The notes below the pieces were generated by a model. The model was not told the DNA's origin and ran no database searches. It saw nothing but the letters and a program-made list of their open reading frames with translations. Made by a program: the position numbers and the translations under genes. A DNA stretch of 64,000 nucleotides, taken from NCBI GenBank assembly GCA_023231005.1, contig JALNWG010000004.1, forward strand, positions 1 to 64,000, given 5' to 3'. Source of the stretch: Bacteroidales bacterium (lineage in GTDB: Bacteria; Bacteroidota; Bacteroidia; Bacteroidales; FEN-979). This document shows, one piece after another, positions 1 through 8,350 of this stretch (its first letter is position 1; each line of letters starts with the position of its first letter).

Positions 1-465
1 TGATGCAAAAAACAAGGCGCAAATCAAAATTGAAGGAATAAAACCAATTCTTGTGTATCGAAAAATCTGTCCAAATAATATGCCTCTAAAAATTAATTCC
101 TCAAAAAATGCGGCAAATATAACTCCTACCAGGATTGAGTTTATTGATATATCCTTATTGAAATTTAAAAATACAGAATACCCTATCAACATAGGCAAAG
201 TGACTATAAATGAAAAAAACATTCCCTTAATAAATCCATTTTTTAATCCGATGCTATCAATTATCTCTTTGGGCTTATGAATCAAAAATAAACCAACAAG
301 CATGGGTAATCCAACAATAATGTAAGTCAAGAGAAACCCTATTATGCTTATGCCAATCTTTTTGGTCAAGAAATCATCAAGTTGATAAAAATATAATTTG
401 CTTATTGTAAAATATAGTCCAAAAGCAATTAAAGTAATCAACAATGTTCTTAATGTCTGTTTCAT
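1..465 (-). CDS. CPBP family intramembrane metalloprotease, C-terminus cut by window edge
   Basis: Reading the minus strand from an ATG at 465 gives an uninterrupted 155-codon frame that runs off the left edge of the window. The protein starts MKQTLRTLLITLIAFGLYF and shows several hydrophobic segments. Near the end of the visible part is FFEELIFRGILFGQ, the EExxxR motif of the CPBP (CAAX protease / bacteriocin-processing) family, whose glutamates are catalytic. The later His-containing motifs of the family would lie outside the window. Members are membrane-embedded glutamic-type endopeptidases; the substrate here is unknown. It is separated from the next gene by a long stretch of decayed sequence. 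The family call is firm; the function is not. Confidence 0.8.
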   Translation of the reverse strand, partial: MKQTLRTLLITLIAFGLYFTISKLYFYQLDDFLTKKIGISIIGFLLTYIIVGLPMLVGLFLIHKPKEIIDSIGLKNGFIKGMFFSFIVTLPMLIGYSVFLNFNKDISINSILVGVIFAAFFEELIFRGILFGQIFRYTRIGFIPSILICALFFAS

Positions 466-932
466 TGAATTTTGTTTTGTTTCTTATTCTACTGTATCGT
501 GTTTTTTCCCAAAAATTGGCCACAACGTTGTTGTAAGCTGTAGATAAAGATCAAAAATACAAATCTTTTCTCAGGAGTATCAATCCATTCTCAATCTTTA
601 CATGGAAATTTCCACACAGTTTAATGGACCGCTGATAACGTGGACAATGGTAGGGGCTATTTCACTTCATTGTTGAACCAGTTTAGATTAGTGTCGGAAT
701 ATGACCTTACCTCCTGCTTCTCCTGTTTCCAGTTGATGGATTTCCAGTGTGTCAGTTAGTGTCCGATACACAATCCTTTTGACCGGACTTCATTTGCTTT
801 CCTGAATAAAACCTTACTACAGTTTTCTTGCAAAAGAGAACCAGATGGAAGTAATCTTTACGCTTGCATACCAGCTTATGCATTACCAGGGAAAATTCCC
901 TTTTTTCACCCTATATTGTGCAACGTGCATTT
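466..932. other. gene-poor stretch, no supported gene
   Basis: No open frame with a recognisable protein is visible on either strand; stops are frequent in all frames. It contains a perfect 10-bp palindrome ACAACGTTGT at 522-531, just upstream of the CPBP gene. The stretch looks like decayed or intergenic DNA joined to the broken Fic gene that follows. The gap between the Fic remnant and the next gene (1196-1326) is also empty as far as I can see. Confidence 0.5.
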
Positions 933-1195
933 TTATTTGTTTTCCATAGATTTAGGCAACATCAACAAAAAAGGAATACACTTGTCATAATTTAACTCAT
1001 CGTAGTTTACTCCTAAGTTGATATTATTGTAATGATCCATTTGATGCTCTTTATAATACTCTTCTGAGGATAATTTTCAAAAATCCTTGGTTATCTTTTC
1101 TGTTAAAAACCATTTTTCAAGTAATCGAGCTGCACGACCATTGCCATCTCTAAATGGATGAATATGGGCAACCCTTAAATGAATCTATCCGTTTC
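933..1195 (-). pseudogene. Fic family protein remnant (broken)
   Basis: On the minus strand the region reads HLRVAHIHPFRDGNGRAARL, which carries the Fic active-site motif HPFxxGNGR with the catalytic His. Downstream it continues as LLEKWFLTEKITKDF, then an in-frame TGA stop, and resumes in the same frame as KLSSEEYYKEHQMDHYNNIN through to KCIPFLLMLPKSMENK and a stop at 933-935. That tail matches the C-terminal part of Bacteroidota Fic proteins. The frame is also closed upstream by a TAG shortly before HLRV, and no N-terminal part is found. Fic enzymes transfer AMP to target proteins; this copy should be inactive. It is a decayed gene rather than a start-site problem because stops lie on both sides of the motif. 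Confidence 0.75.
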
Positions 1196-1326
1196 ATTTA
1201 CAATATCGTATTAAAACAGGCAGCACTGTGGCGGTGAAAATATTTGTGCGCTACAAAAACGTCAGCATCGACCCTATACTATTCCTTTGTTTGCGCCAAT
1301 AGAAATGATGAAATAAATATAAGCGC

Positions 1327-1707
1327 TCAATTCTGGACAGGAACCGCTACGACAAAAATACCTCCACCTTGACAAAATTCTCCATTGGCTATTGCCTGAA
1401 TTTCCACTGTTGGAATAGACACAATTTCGGTGTGGCAAAGTTTACTTTCATTATTCGGGTCGTTATCAAATTTAACATAACAGTATGTATACCCGCATAA
1501 ATTACCTGAGCTTTGTATGATACCTGTTTGCCCAACAGAAGGCGACCAGGATGATCCCATCATAGCACCTTTTAGCTTATTTTTCTCCAGTGACGGATTA
1601 TATGATGAAATAATCAGCACGAAAGCCAGCGCAGAGATGAATACCCCCGAAAGCAATCCACCCAGGAAAAATCTGTTTTTGATGAAGGTGAAGTCGATTT
1701 TTTTCAT
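1327..1707 (-). CDS. hypothetical small membrane-anchored or secreted protein with four cysteines
   Basis: A 126-residue protein from the ATG at 1707. A longer frame starts at 1812, but the 1707 start gives a normal N-terminus: MKKIDFTFIKNRFFLGG followed by a hydrophobic segment (about residues 15-35). The rest would be outside the cytoplasm and contains four cysteines (LCGYTYC, KLCHTE, EFCQGG) that could form two disulfides. I do not recognise the family. The spacing of genes around it is loose and it lies beside the broken Fic gene, so it belongs to the accessory part of the window. It could be a short secreted effector or envelope peptide; that is a guess. Confidence 0.5.
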   Translation of the reverse strand: MKKIDFTFIKNRFFLGGLLSGVFISALAFVLIISSYNPSLEKNKLKGAMMGSSWSPSVGQTGIIQSSGNLCGYTYCYVKFDNDPNNESKLCHTEIVSIPTVEIQAIANGEFCQGGGIFVVAVPVQN

Positions 1708-1866
1708 GAATTTGTTTTTATGTAAATACATTACAATGGATAAAAGTAAACAATTTTTAACAATCGATTTTCGAATAACCGGAATAAGAAAACAATATTT
1801 ACATATTTTCATAGTTTAAGTCCGAGTAAAAAAACACTTTCGTTAATAAAACACAATCTGATTAAA

Positions 1867-2832
1867 ATGAACAAAATCCTCACCACAGTCGCAATTTCTG
1901 TAATGATTGCATTTGCCATTACAGGATGTAAAAAAAGCAGTAACGATGCCACATCAGTTACTCAGCCCTTTAAGGCAGATACTGCCTTTACGCTCATTCA
2001 ATCCAATGCTTTTCCCAATTATGATGGATGGAACAGCATAGCCATGGATACAATAGGCAACAAAATCTTCTTTTATTATAGTGATGCTACAGATGGGTTC
2101 AGGATCGATTTGCTTGATGTTGCCACAGGAACGGTAGCGACAATCTATAAGCATTTTTCACAAAGCGGACTTACCACCTGGGAACATTCAAATGGAAGCG
2201 AATGCATGAGACTGCGCTACTTTCCAAACACCTTTGACGGCAATAAACTGATCGTCCCGGGAGGAGCTACCAATCATTTTATTATAGAAATAAAGGTCAA
2301 TTCCGATTATTCGACCACCTTTCAGAGAATTGACAGCATTCCGGATTCTTCCGGTGGATTTACGGTTTTAGACGCTTACGATGTAGATCTTACAAATACA
2401 GGGCAACAAAATAACATTGATATTTTATCGATGTATGATTGCGTTTATAACATGAATAAGAAATTCTCAACATATTCAGTGTCACCGGGAGTTCACGGAA
2501 GTTCAATAGTGGGACAACCAGGAGCTCTTGAATACGTTTTTTGCGGGCAAAGTAAATCACTCGAAATGTACAATGGAGCTTTTATTCGCAGTATTGCGAT
2601 GCCTGCCGGGGAAGCGCAGTTACAAAGAGACGGTAAAAACAGGATATATGCTTACTGTGGAAACAGCATATTCCGTTTTTCCTCCGATTTACTTACAAAA
2701 GAAGAATTTCCGATCAAGGGAATATTTTCAGGGTACCGCCAGTCAGCGATGGTCTTTAAAACAATGCCTGGTTGGGTGCAGATTTACAGTTTTACCGGGA
2801 AAGATCTGATTGGGATGAGAATCCCGCGATAA
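1867..2832 (+). CDS. lipoprotein of unknown function
   Basis: A 321-residue protein with a clear SpII signal: MNKILTTVAISVMIAFAITG ending in a Cys lipobox at residue 21, followed by KKSSND. The mature part has repeated short strands with aspartates and aromatic residues (for example GNKIFFYYSDATDG and GRIDLL-like stretches), which suggests an all-beta fold, possibly a propeller, but no named family is recognised. It would be tethered to a membrane on the periplasmic or outer side. It stands alone: the next element downstream is a terminator hairpin at 2935-2976 and a tRNA on the other strand. Confidence 0.75.
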   Translation: MNKILTTVAISVMIAFAITGCKKSSNDATSVTQPFKADTAFTLIQSNAFPNYDGWNSIAMDTIGNKIFFYYSDATDGFRIDLLDVATGTVATIYKHFSQSGLTTWEHSNGSECMRLRYFPNTFDGNKLIVPGGATNHFIIEIKVNSDYSTTFQRIDSIPDSSGGFTVLDAYDVDLTNTGQQNNIDILSMYDCVYNMNKKFSTYSVSPGVHGSSIVGQPGALEYVFCGQSKSLEMYNGAFIRSIAMPAGEAQLQRDGKNRIYAYCGNSIFRFSSDLLTKEEFPIKGIFSGYRQSAMVFKTMPGWVQIYSFTGKDLIGMRIPR

Positions 2833-2934
2833 TCAAATGTATAAACCTCCACGGAATGGACATAACAATAGTGGAGTTGAACTGGGTTTAGACAAGGAGG
2901 GAGTAATTTGAAATGCTCTTCCTAAGTGCATCAA

Positions 2935-2976
2935 CAAAAAACCCACTGTATATAAAATAAATACAGTGGGTTTTTT
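2935..2976. terminator. bidirectional intrinsic terminator
   Basis: A perfect 10-bp stem, CCCACTGTAT (2942-2951) with ATACAGTGGG (2961-2970), is flanked by an A-run on the left and six T on the right. It can end the lipoprotein transcript on the plus strand and the tRNA-Arg transcript on the minus strand. Confidence 0.85.
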
Positions 2977-2988
2977 AGATTCTATCCG

Positions 2989-3062
2989 TGACTCCGAAGG
3001 GACTCGAACCCCCAACCAACAGAACCGGAATCTGCCGTTCTATCCAATTGAACTACGGAGCC
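2989..3062 (-). tRNA. tRNA-Arg (anticodon CCG)
   Basis: The minus strand folds as a full cloverleaf: acceptor GGCTCCG with CGGAGTC, D arm GTTC/GAAC, anticodon stem GCAGA/TCTGT with loop TTCCGGT giving anticodon CCG, and T arm GGGGG-TTCGAGT-CCCTT. The discriminator base is A at 2989. It reads the arginine codon CGG. CCA is not encoded. A terminator hairpin follows it at 2935-2976. Confidence 0.93.
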
Positions 3063-3162
3063 TTTATGGCTGCAAAGATAAAAAATTTCCAAAGGATTCC
3101 TGAATTCGATACTTGTTTTCTTATATTTACAAGGAAAAGAAGTAGTTCCTTATTCAAAAATC

Positions 3163-5883
3163 ATGAAAACCTTAAAAATATTGATACTTGAGGATAATCA
3201 AAACGATGTGGAGCTGATTAAGAGCGAATTGACTTCCCATCTTGATTATGATTTTCATTTTCTTTGTGTGGTAACGCGAAAAGATTTTATCGCAGCCATC
3301 AAAACATTTTCTCCCGATATTGTATTAAGTGATTATAATTTACCGCAGTTTAATGGATTGGATGCCCTGAAAATAACAATAAATGCAAACCCGGTTCTTC
3401 CTTTTCTTATCGTTACCGGTACCTTAACGGAAGAGTCGGCAGCCGACTCCATCAAAGCCGGCTCCTGGGATTATATTGTAAAAGAACGGCTTTACCGGTT
3501 GCCACAGGCCGTCAAAAATGTATTAAAACTGAAATCTGAAATACTCAAAGCCCGAAAAGCAGAATTCGAATTAAAATTGATCAAAGAAAATTCTCATATT
3601 CAGATCAAGTTGCTTTATGATGCAATCAACCATGCCCCCAGTTCCGTCATTATTACCGATAAAGATGGAATCATTCTTTTTGTAAATCCAAAATTTGAAG
3701 AAGTTACCGGTTATAAAAGCGAAGAAGCAGTGGGCCAGAATCCACGCATCATGAAATCCGGTAAACACGATAAAATATTTTATCAGACTTTATGGGATAC
3801 CATTTTGAAAGGGAAAGAATGGAAAGGGGAAATGATCAACAAAAAAAAGAACGGAGAGTTATATTGGGAACAGGTTTCCATCTCCCCCATCTTAAATGAT
3901 ACTGGAGAAATCATGCACTTTGTGGCTCTTAAACATGATATCACGAAGGCTAAAGAACATGAAGAGCAATTACAAAAGAGTGAAAACTGGTACAAATCAA
4001 TTTTCGAATATACCGGAACAGCAGCATGTATTCTTGATGCCAACATGATAATTTTGATGGTCAACAGTAAATTTGTAGAAATTAGCGGATTTACAAAAGA
4101 GGAACTTGAGGGAAAGAAATCATGGCTGGACTTTTTAATCAAAGAAGAACTTGACAAAATATTGGGTTATCATAAAGAAAGAAGGAATCCCGGGAAACAT
4201 CCCCCATCACAGTACGAGTGTAATTTTATCAATAAGAAAGGGAAAATCAGTAATGTTTTATTATCCGTAGGTCTGATTAAGGGGACTGATAAATCGGTAG
4301 TCTCGTTGCTCGATACAACACAACAGAAAAAAATTCTTGAGGAACTGAAGGCGAGCGAAGAAAAATTCAGGTTGATCAGTACCTCTGCTCAAGACGGAAT
4401 TATTATGATCAATCAAAGGGGGCAGGTGATTTACTGGAATCCTGCTGCCGAAAAAATCTTCGGATATACCTCCGAAGAGGCACAATTTTGCGATGTTCAT
4501 AAACTTATTTCACCACCCAATTATCATCAACAACAAAACTTTGCCTTTGAACACTTCAAATTTCATGGAGAAGGTTCTGCCTTAGGAAACACCCTCGAAT
4601 TAAAAGCTGTACGGAAAGACGGGAGCTTGTTTGAAATTGAATTATCATTAGCAGGAATGCACCTTCCCGATGGGTATGGAGCAGTTGGATTGATCAGAGA
4701 TATCACCGAACGAAAGCGGGTAGAAACCGAACTGATCTACGCCAAAGAAAAAGCGGAAGAAAGTGATCGGCTGAAATCTGCTTTTCTGGCCACCATGTCA
4801 CATGAACTGAGAACCCCCTTAAATGCGGTTATCGGGTTCAGCGGACTCATCGACAAAAACCTTCCCTTACAGGATATTGAAGAGATGGCTAAGATGATCA
4901 ACAGCAGTGGAAAGCACTTGCTTAAAATCATTGAGTCAATTTTTGAAATTTCTTTCCTTGAAACACAAGATTTGAAGCTAAACATTGAGGAATTCTCACT
5001 ATTTGAGTTCTTAGGTTCGATGAAGACTTTTCTGAAAAATGAAATGATAACAAAAGGAAAGGAGCATATCTTACTCTCTTTTCTTCCCCAGGAAAACACT
5101 TCCGGGTTGCAACTAAAGACCGATAAATCACGCATGAGTAAATTGCTCATGAATCTTTTCAACAACGCAGTAAAGTTTACGGAAGCCGGTTCGATAGAAT
5201 ATGGATTTACCATCCTCAACAGCGATATTACTTTCTTCGTTAGAGATACCGGAATCGGGATCCCAGAAGATCAGACAGACATCATCTTTGAACGCTTCCG
5301 CCAGGTCGACGACACCCACACCAGAAAACATGGTGGGGTTGGGCTTGGTCTTTCCATTAGCAAAGAGATTGCACGCTTGTTGGGAGGTACGCTCTGGGTT
5401 GAATCTGAATTTGGAAAAGGATCGACGTTTTATTTCAAACTTCCCAATGCCGTTACCATAAAATCCGACCCTGCTCCTGAAATACCAGAAAAATCCAGTC
5501 TTATAGATTTAACAGGATCAACCATCCTGGTGGTGGAAGATGAACCTTATAATTATATCTTTCTGGAAACCATTTTATCAGCATTAAATGCAAAAATTCT
5601 CCAGGCTCAAAATGGAATAGAAGCCATTGAAATGTGTAAAACCCATAAAGAGATTACCCTGGTGCTGATGGATATTAAAATGCCGGTCATGTCGGGAGAC
5701 GAAGCAACCAGACAAATTAAAGCCTTTAGAAAAGACCTTCCAATTATTGCTCAAACGGCCTATGCAAACAAACCGGAAATAGAAAAATATATGGCCATGG
5801 GATTTGATGATTATATTACAAAACCAATTAAAAAAGAAATATTACTTGAAAAGATTTACAAAAACATCAAGACACATACTTAA
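3163..5883 (+). CDS. hybrid sensor histidine kinase / response regulator (REC-PAS-PAS-PAS-HisKA-HATPase-REC)
   Basis: A 906-residue soluble signalling protein with no membrane segment. Order of parts: an N-terminal receiver (about 1-125; phospho-acceptor D57 in VLSDYNLP), three PAS/PAC sensor modules (about 145-265, 280-395 and 400-525), a HisKA dimerisation domain with phospho-acceptor H547 in MSHELRTPLN, an ATPase domain with N box NLFNNAVKF and G boxes DTGIGIP and GVGLGLSIS, and a C-terminal receiver with D837 in LVLMDIKMP. The N-terminal receiver means it is probably itself a phosphorelay target, so it may integrate another kinase's signal with PAS-sensed input. No output regulator gene is adjacent, so it is an orphan hybrid kinase. 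The upstream sequence TATATTTA about 35 bases before the ATG is a near match to a -7 box. Confidence 0.92.
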   Translation: MKTLKILILEDNQNDVELIKSELTSHLDYDFHFLCVVTRKDFIAAIKTFSPDIVLSDYNLPQFNGLDALKITINANPVLPFLIVTGTLTEESAADSIKAGSWDYIVKERLYRLPQAVKNVLKLKSEILKARKAEFELKLIKENSHIQIKLLYDAINHAPSSVIITDKDGIILFVNPKFEEVTGYKSEEAVGQNPRIMKSGKHDKIFYQTLWDTILKGKEWKGEMINKKKNGELYWEQVSISPILNDTGEIMHFVALKHDITKAKEHEEQLQKSENWYKSIFEYTGTAACILDANMIILMVNSKFVEISGFTKEELEGKKSWLDFLIKEELDKILGYHKERRNPGKHPPSQYECNFINKKGKISNVLLSVGLIKGTDKSVVSLLDTTQQKKILEELKASEEKFRLISTSAQDGIIMINQRGQVIYWNPAAEKIFGYTSEEAQFCDVHKLISPPNYHQQQNFAFEHFKFHGEGSALGNTLELKAVRKDGSLFEIELSLAGMHLPDGYGAVGLIRDITERKRVETELIYAKEKAEESDRLKSAFLATMSHELRTPLNAVIGFSGLIDKNLPLQDIEEMAKMINSSGKHLLKIIESIFEISFLETQDLKLNIEEFSLFEFLGSMKTFLKNEMITKGKEHILLSFLPQENTSGLQLKTDKSRMSKLLMNLFNNAVKFTEAGSIEYGFTILNSDITFFVRDTGIGIPEDQTDIIFERFRQVDDTHTRKHGGVGLGLSISKEIARLLGGTLWVESEFGKGSTFYFKLPNAVTIKSDPAPEIPEKSSLIDLTGSTILVVEDEPYNYIFLETILSALNAKILQAQNGIEAIEMCKTHKEITLVLMDIKMPVMSGDEATRQIKAFRKDLPIIAQTAYANKPEIEKYMAMGFDDYITKPIKKEILLEKIYKNIKTHT

Positions 5884-5910
5884 AACTGTCCCCGGTAAAA
5901 CACTTTTTAC

Positions 5911-5918
5911 TATTTTTG
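5911..5918 (+). promoter_or_regulatory. TAnnTTTG promoter -7 box upstream of fbaA
   Basis: TATTTTTG matches the Bacteroidota -7 consensus TAnnTTTG and lies 45 bases before the aldolase ATG, giving a leader of about 40 bases. No good -33 box is seen. Confidence 0.45.
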
Positions 5919-5963
5919 AATAAAAAAATTTGGTCTTAATCGGAAATCTTAAAATAAAATAAT

Positions 5964-7043
5964 ATGTCAGAAAAAATTTCATCTGTTGTAAAACCTGGTG
6001 TTGCAACAGGAATAGCGGTTCAAGAGATTTTCAGAATCGCCAAAGCTAATCATTTTGCGATTCCTGCTGTGAATGTTGTTGGGACCGACTCGGTGAATGC
6101 CGTGATGGAAGCCGCGAAAGCAGTCAACTCCCCTGTTATTATTCAATTCTCTAATGGTGGCGGAATTTTCTATGCTGGAAAATCACTCAAAAACGAAAAT
6201 GAATGCATCGCCATCAAAGGAAGTATTGCAGGAGCACAACATATCCACGAAATAGCCGATCTGTATGGGATTCCTGTGATCGTGCATACCGATCACGCAG
6301 CAAAAAAGCTGTTGCCTTGGATCGACGGTCTCCTCGATGCAGGAGAAAAATATTTCCAGCAACATGGTAAACCGCTTTTCAGCTCGCACATGCTTGATCT
6401 TTCGGAGGAACCGCTCCAGGAAAACATTGAAATTTGTAAACGTTATCTTGAACGGATGAGCAAAATTGGAATGACCCTGGAAATTGAATTGGGTGTTACC
6501 GGAGGGGAGGAAGATGGAATAGATAATACCGGAATCGATAGTACCCGGCTTTATACACAACCGGAACATGTTGCCCAGGCTTTTAATACATTACGTAGTG
6601 TAAGTCCCAATTTCACAATTGCGGCCTCTTTTGGCAACGTTCATGGTGTCTATAAACCTGGTAATGTCAAACTGCAACCCATTATTCTTCACAATTCCCA
6701 GGAATATATCCAAAAGAAATACCAAACCGGGCCCAATCCGGTCAACTTCGTTTTCCATGGTGGGAGTGGATCCGAACCTGAAAAAATTAAAGAAGCCATC
6801 TCTTACGGAGTGGTTAAAATGAGTATCGATACCGATACTCAATGGGCTTTTTGGGCAGGGATTCTGAAATTTTACAAGAAAAATGAAGGATACCTGCAAG
6901 GACAAATTGGAAATCCTGAAGGTGCGGATAAACCCAATAAAAAGTTTTATGACCCCCGGGCATGGTTAAGAGAGGGCGAAAAGTCAATGGTTGAACGGCT
7001 TAAAGTTGCATTTACCGATCTGAATTGCCTCGACAGGTATTGA
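5964..7043 (+). CDS. fbaA: class II fructose-bisphosphate aldolase
   Basis: A 359-residue zinc-dependent aldolase that reversibly cleaves fructose 1,6-bisphosphate to dihydroxyacetone phosphate and glyceraldehyde 3-phosphate in glycolysis/gluconeogenesis. It aligns along its length with the E. coli FbaA (class IIA) type. Visible hallmarks: VNVVGTDSVNAVMEAA near the N-terminus, IVHTDHAAKKLLPW with catalytic Asp110 and zinc ligand His111, LEIELGVTGGEEDG, SFGNVHGVYKPGN and VFHGGSGS with the later zinc-ligand histidines, then MSIDTDTQWAFW. Length is normal for the class. It is preceded by its own promoter-like box and followed, four bases on, by a convergent UspA gene, so it is probably transcribed alone. 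Confidence 0.97.
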   Translation: MSEKISSVVKPGVATGIAVQEIFRIAKANHFAIPAVNVVGTDSVNAVMEAAKAVNSPVIIQFSNGGGIFYAGKSLKNENECIAIKGSIAGAQHIHEIADLYGIPVIVHTDHAAKKLLPWIDGLLDAGEKYFQQHGKPLFSSHMLDLSEEPLQENIEICKRYLERMSKIGMTLEIELGVTGGEEDGIDNTGIDSTRLYTQPEHVAQAFNTLRSVSPNFTIAASFGNVHGVYKPGNVKLQPIILHNSQEYIQKKYQTGPNPVNFVFHGGSGSEPEKIKEAISYGVVKMSIDTDTQWAFWAGILKFYKKNEGYLQGQIGNPEGADKPNKKFYDPRAWLREGEKSMVERLKVAFTDLNCLDRY

Positions 7044-7047
7044 TTGA

Positions 7048-7905
7048 TTAAAATCCCCCGGTTCCCGAAAGGGTCTCTTTCGGGTGAATGCTCAAAACAG
7101 GAATTGAAGAATGGTTCACCGTTTGGTGAGCATAAGGGCCCAAAAAAATATTGGCCGTAGTGGTTTCCTGTTCTGTCATGATGGAAATCAGGTTCGCACC
7201 AATCACTTTTGCATAATCAATCATGGCATCAGAGATGTTTTCGGCATCCAGGGCATCAACATGATATTTTACTTTTTCATCATCAAAATAGCGGATGACC
7301 TGAGAAGCATATAAGTCAACATTTTTGCGGACTTCTTTGATTTTGGAAGTATAAAGCTTTATCACGAAAACTTCGGCATCGTGCCGTTTTGCCAAATATG
7401 CAGTAAATGATGCCTTCTGGCGGGTTTCCTCAGCTCCATCAATCGGAACTACAATTTTTCTCAGAGGCTTGGCAATATTGATCCCAGCCCTGATAGTAAT
7501 GACCGGACAAGAACTGGCAGCTACTATTTTATTGGCATTGCTTCCGATCCAGAATTCTTCAAAACCAGATGCTCCATGAGTCCCCACAACAATCAACATG
7601 GCCTTATTGGTTTTTGCCTCGGCAGTAACTTCTTTATAAACTTTCCCATGCCGAATCACAAAGGAGATTTTTCCCTCCGGCAATTCCGGTTGATATTTCG
7701 CGATCAGTTCTTCAAATGCTTTTTGAACATCCTGTGAAGGATCTTTTTTCCGGTCAATATATTTCTCCTTTTCGTCAACTGATTTATCAACCCAAACGAG
7801 AATTAAATCCGACTGACAATGCTGAGCAATGGAGATTGCGTGTAAAAAAGCATTGATAGAACAATCGGAAAAATCGATAGCAACAATAATTTTATTCATA
7901 AGCAT
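7048..7905 (-). CDS. universal stress protein, tandem UspA domains
   Basis: A 285-residue protein made of two Usp domains (about 1-145 and 150-275). The first ends in the ATP-binding signature GTHGASGFEEFWIGSNANK (G-x2-G-x9-G-S). In the second the loop is replaced by IMTEQETTTANIFLGPYAHQ, so it lacks the canonical motif and may not bind nucleotide. The start can be the ATG at 7905 or one two codons later (MNKIIVAIDFS), which is the usual Usp beginning. It is the last gene of a compact three-gene minus-strand cluster Usp-SPOR-Usp (gaps of 5 and 11 bases). Usp proteins are cytoplasmic stress-linked proteins; the exact role is unknown. Confidence 0.9.
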   Translation of the reverse strand: MLMNKIIVAIDFSDCSINAFLHAISIAQHCQSDLILVWVDKSVDEKEKYIDRKKDPSQDVQKAFEELIAKYQPELPEGKISFVIRHGKVYKEVTAEAKTNKAMLIVVGTHGASGFEEFWIGSNANKIVAASSCPVITIRAGINIAKPLRKIVVPIDGAEETRQKASFTAYLAKRHDAEVFVIKLYTSKIKEVRKNVDLYASQVIRYFDDEKVKYHVDALDAENISDAMIDYAKVIGANLISIMTEQETTTANIFLGPYAHQTVNHSSIPVLSIHPKETLSGTGGF

Positions 7906-7916
7906 CGGTTTTTCAG

Positions 7917-8345
7917 TTAATTTGTTGAAGGTAAATTGATGATATCTGCAATAATAAATGCATTCTGGTAATCGGAGGTAATTTCAATCAGAATTCGTTG
8001 GGCATCCAACCAAGTCCTGAAATCACCCACCCGAACTTTGTAATTGGGCGATTTAAAAGTCAAGTAGGCTCCGACCGTGGGATATTTAGCAATAAACTCA
8101 TCCAATACAGCCTGTGCTCTGGCTTTGGAATTGTTTCCCGAATCGGAATATATCTGAATCCGGTATCCATCGGTCCCTTTTATCTGTTGGTTTATCAGAA
8201 CATGTTTGGCTACCAACTGATCAATCCGGGAATCCTGGTTGATTTCTATTTTTTGTTCCATACTCCCGGTGCCCTGCCCTTTCCCATAGCAGCATAGCAG
8301 CAGGAAAAAAAACAAAAAAAATCCACATTTAAACTTTCTTTTCAT
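7917..8345 (-). CDS. secreted SPOR-domain protein
   Basis: A 142-residue protein with an N-terminal export signal (basic MKRKFK, hydrophobic core, then CCYGKGQ). The mature part contains a SPOR-like domain from about residue 58: GYRIQIYSDSGNNSKARAQA, then LTFKSPNYKVRVGDFRTWLDA. SPOR domains bind septal or denuded peptidoglycan in the periplasm. The gene sits between two paralogous UspA genes on the same strand, with gaps of 5 and 11 bases, so it is almost certainly co-transcribed with them. Whether the cysteines at the signal end (FFLLLCCYG) make it a lipoprotein is unclear; a signal peptidase I cut after the Gln region fits the lineage better. Confidence 0.8.
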   Translation of the reverse strand: MKRKFKCGFFLFFFLLLCCYGKGQGTGSMEQKIEINQDSRIDQLVAKHVLINQQIKGTDGYRIQIYSDSGNNSKARAQAVLDEFIAKYPTVGAYLTFKSPNYKVRVGDFRTWLDAQRILIEITSDYQNAFIIADIINLPSTN

Positions 8346-8350
8346 GGCTA

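Noticed and set aside
522..531. ACAACGTTGT palindrome as an integron attC-like site
   Set aside because: The flanking bases do not fit the RYYYAAC / GTTRRRY core sites and no cassette array is present.
1327..1707. NVEALA-type bacteroidal peptide
   Set aside because: The motif and position do not match: the similar residues lie near the C-terminus, not after the leader.
1327..1812. Longer 161-residue start for the small exported protein
   Set aside because: It would place 35 residues before a normal signal-like N-terminus; the ATG at 1707 fits better.
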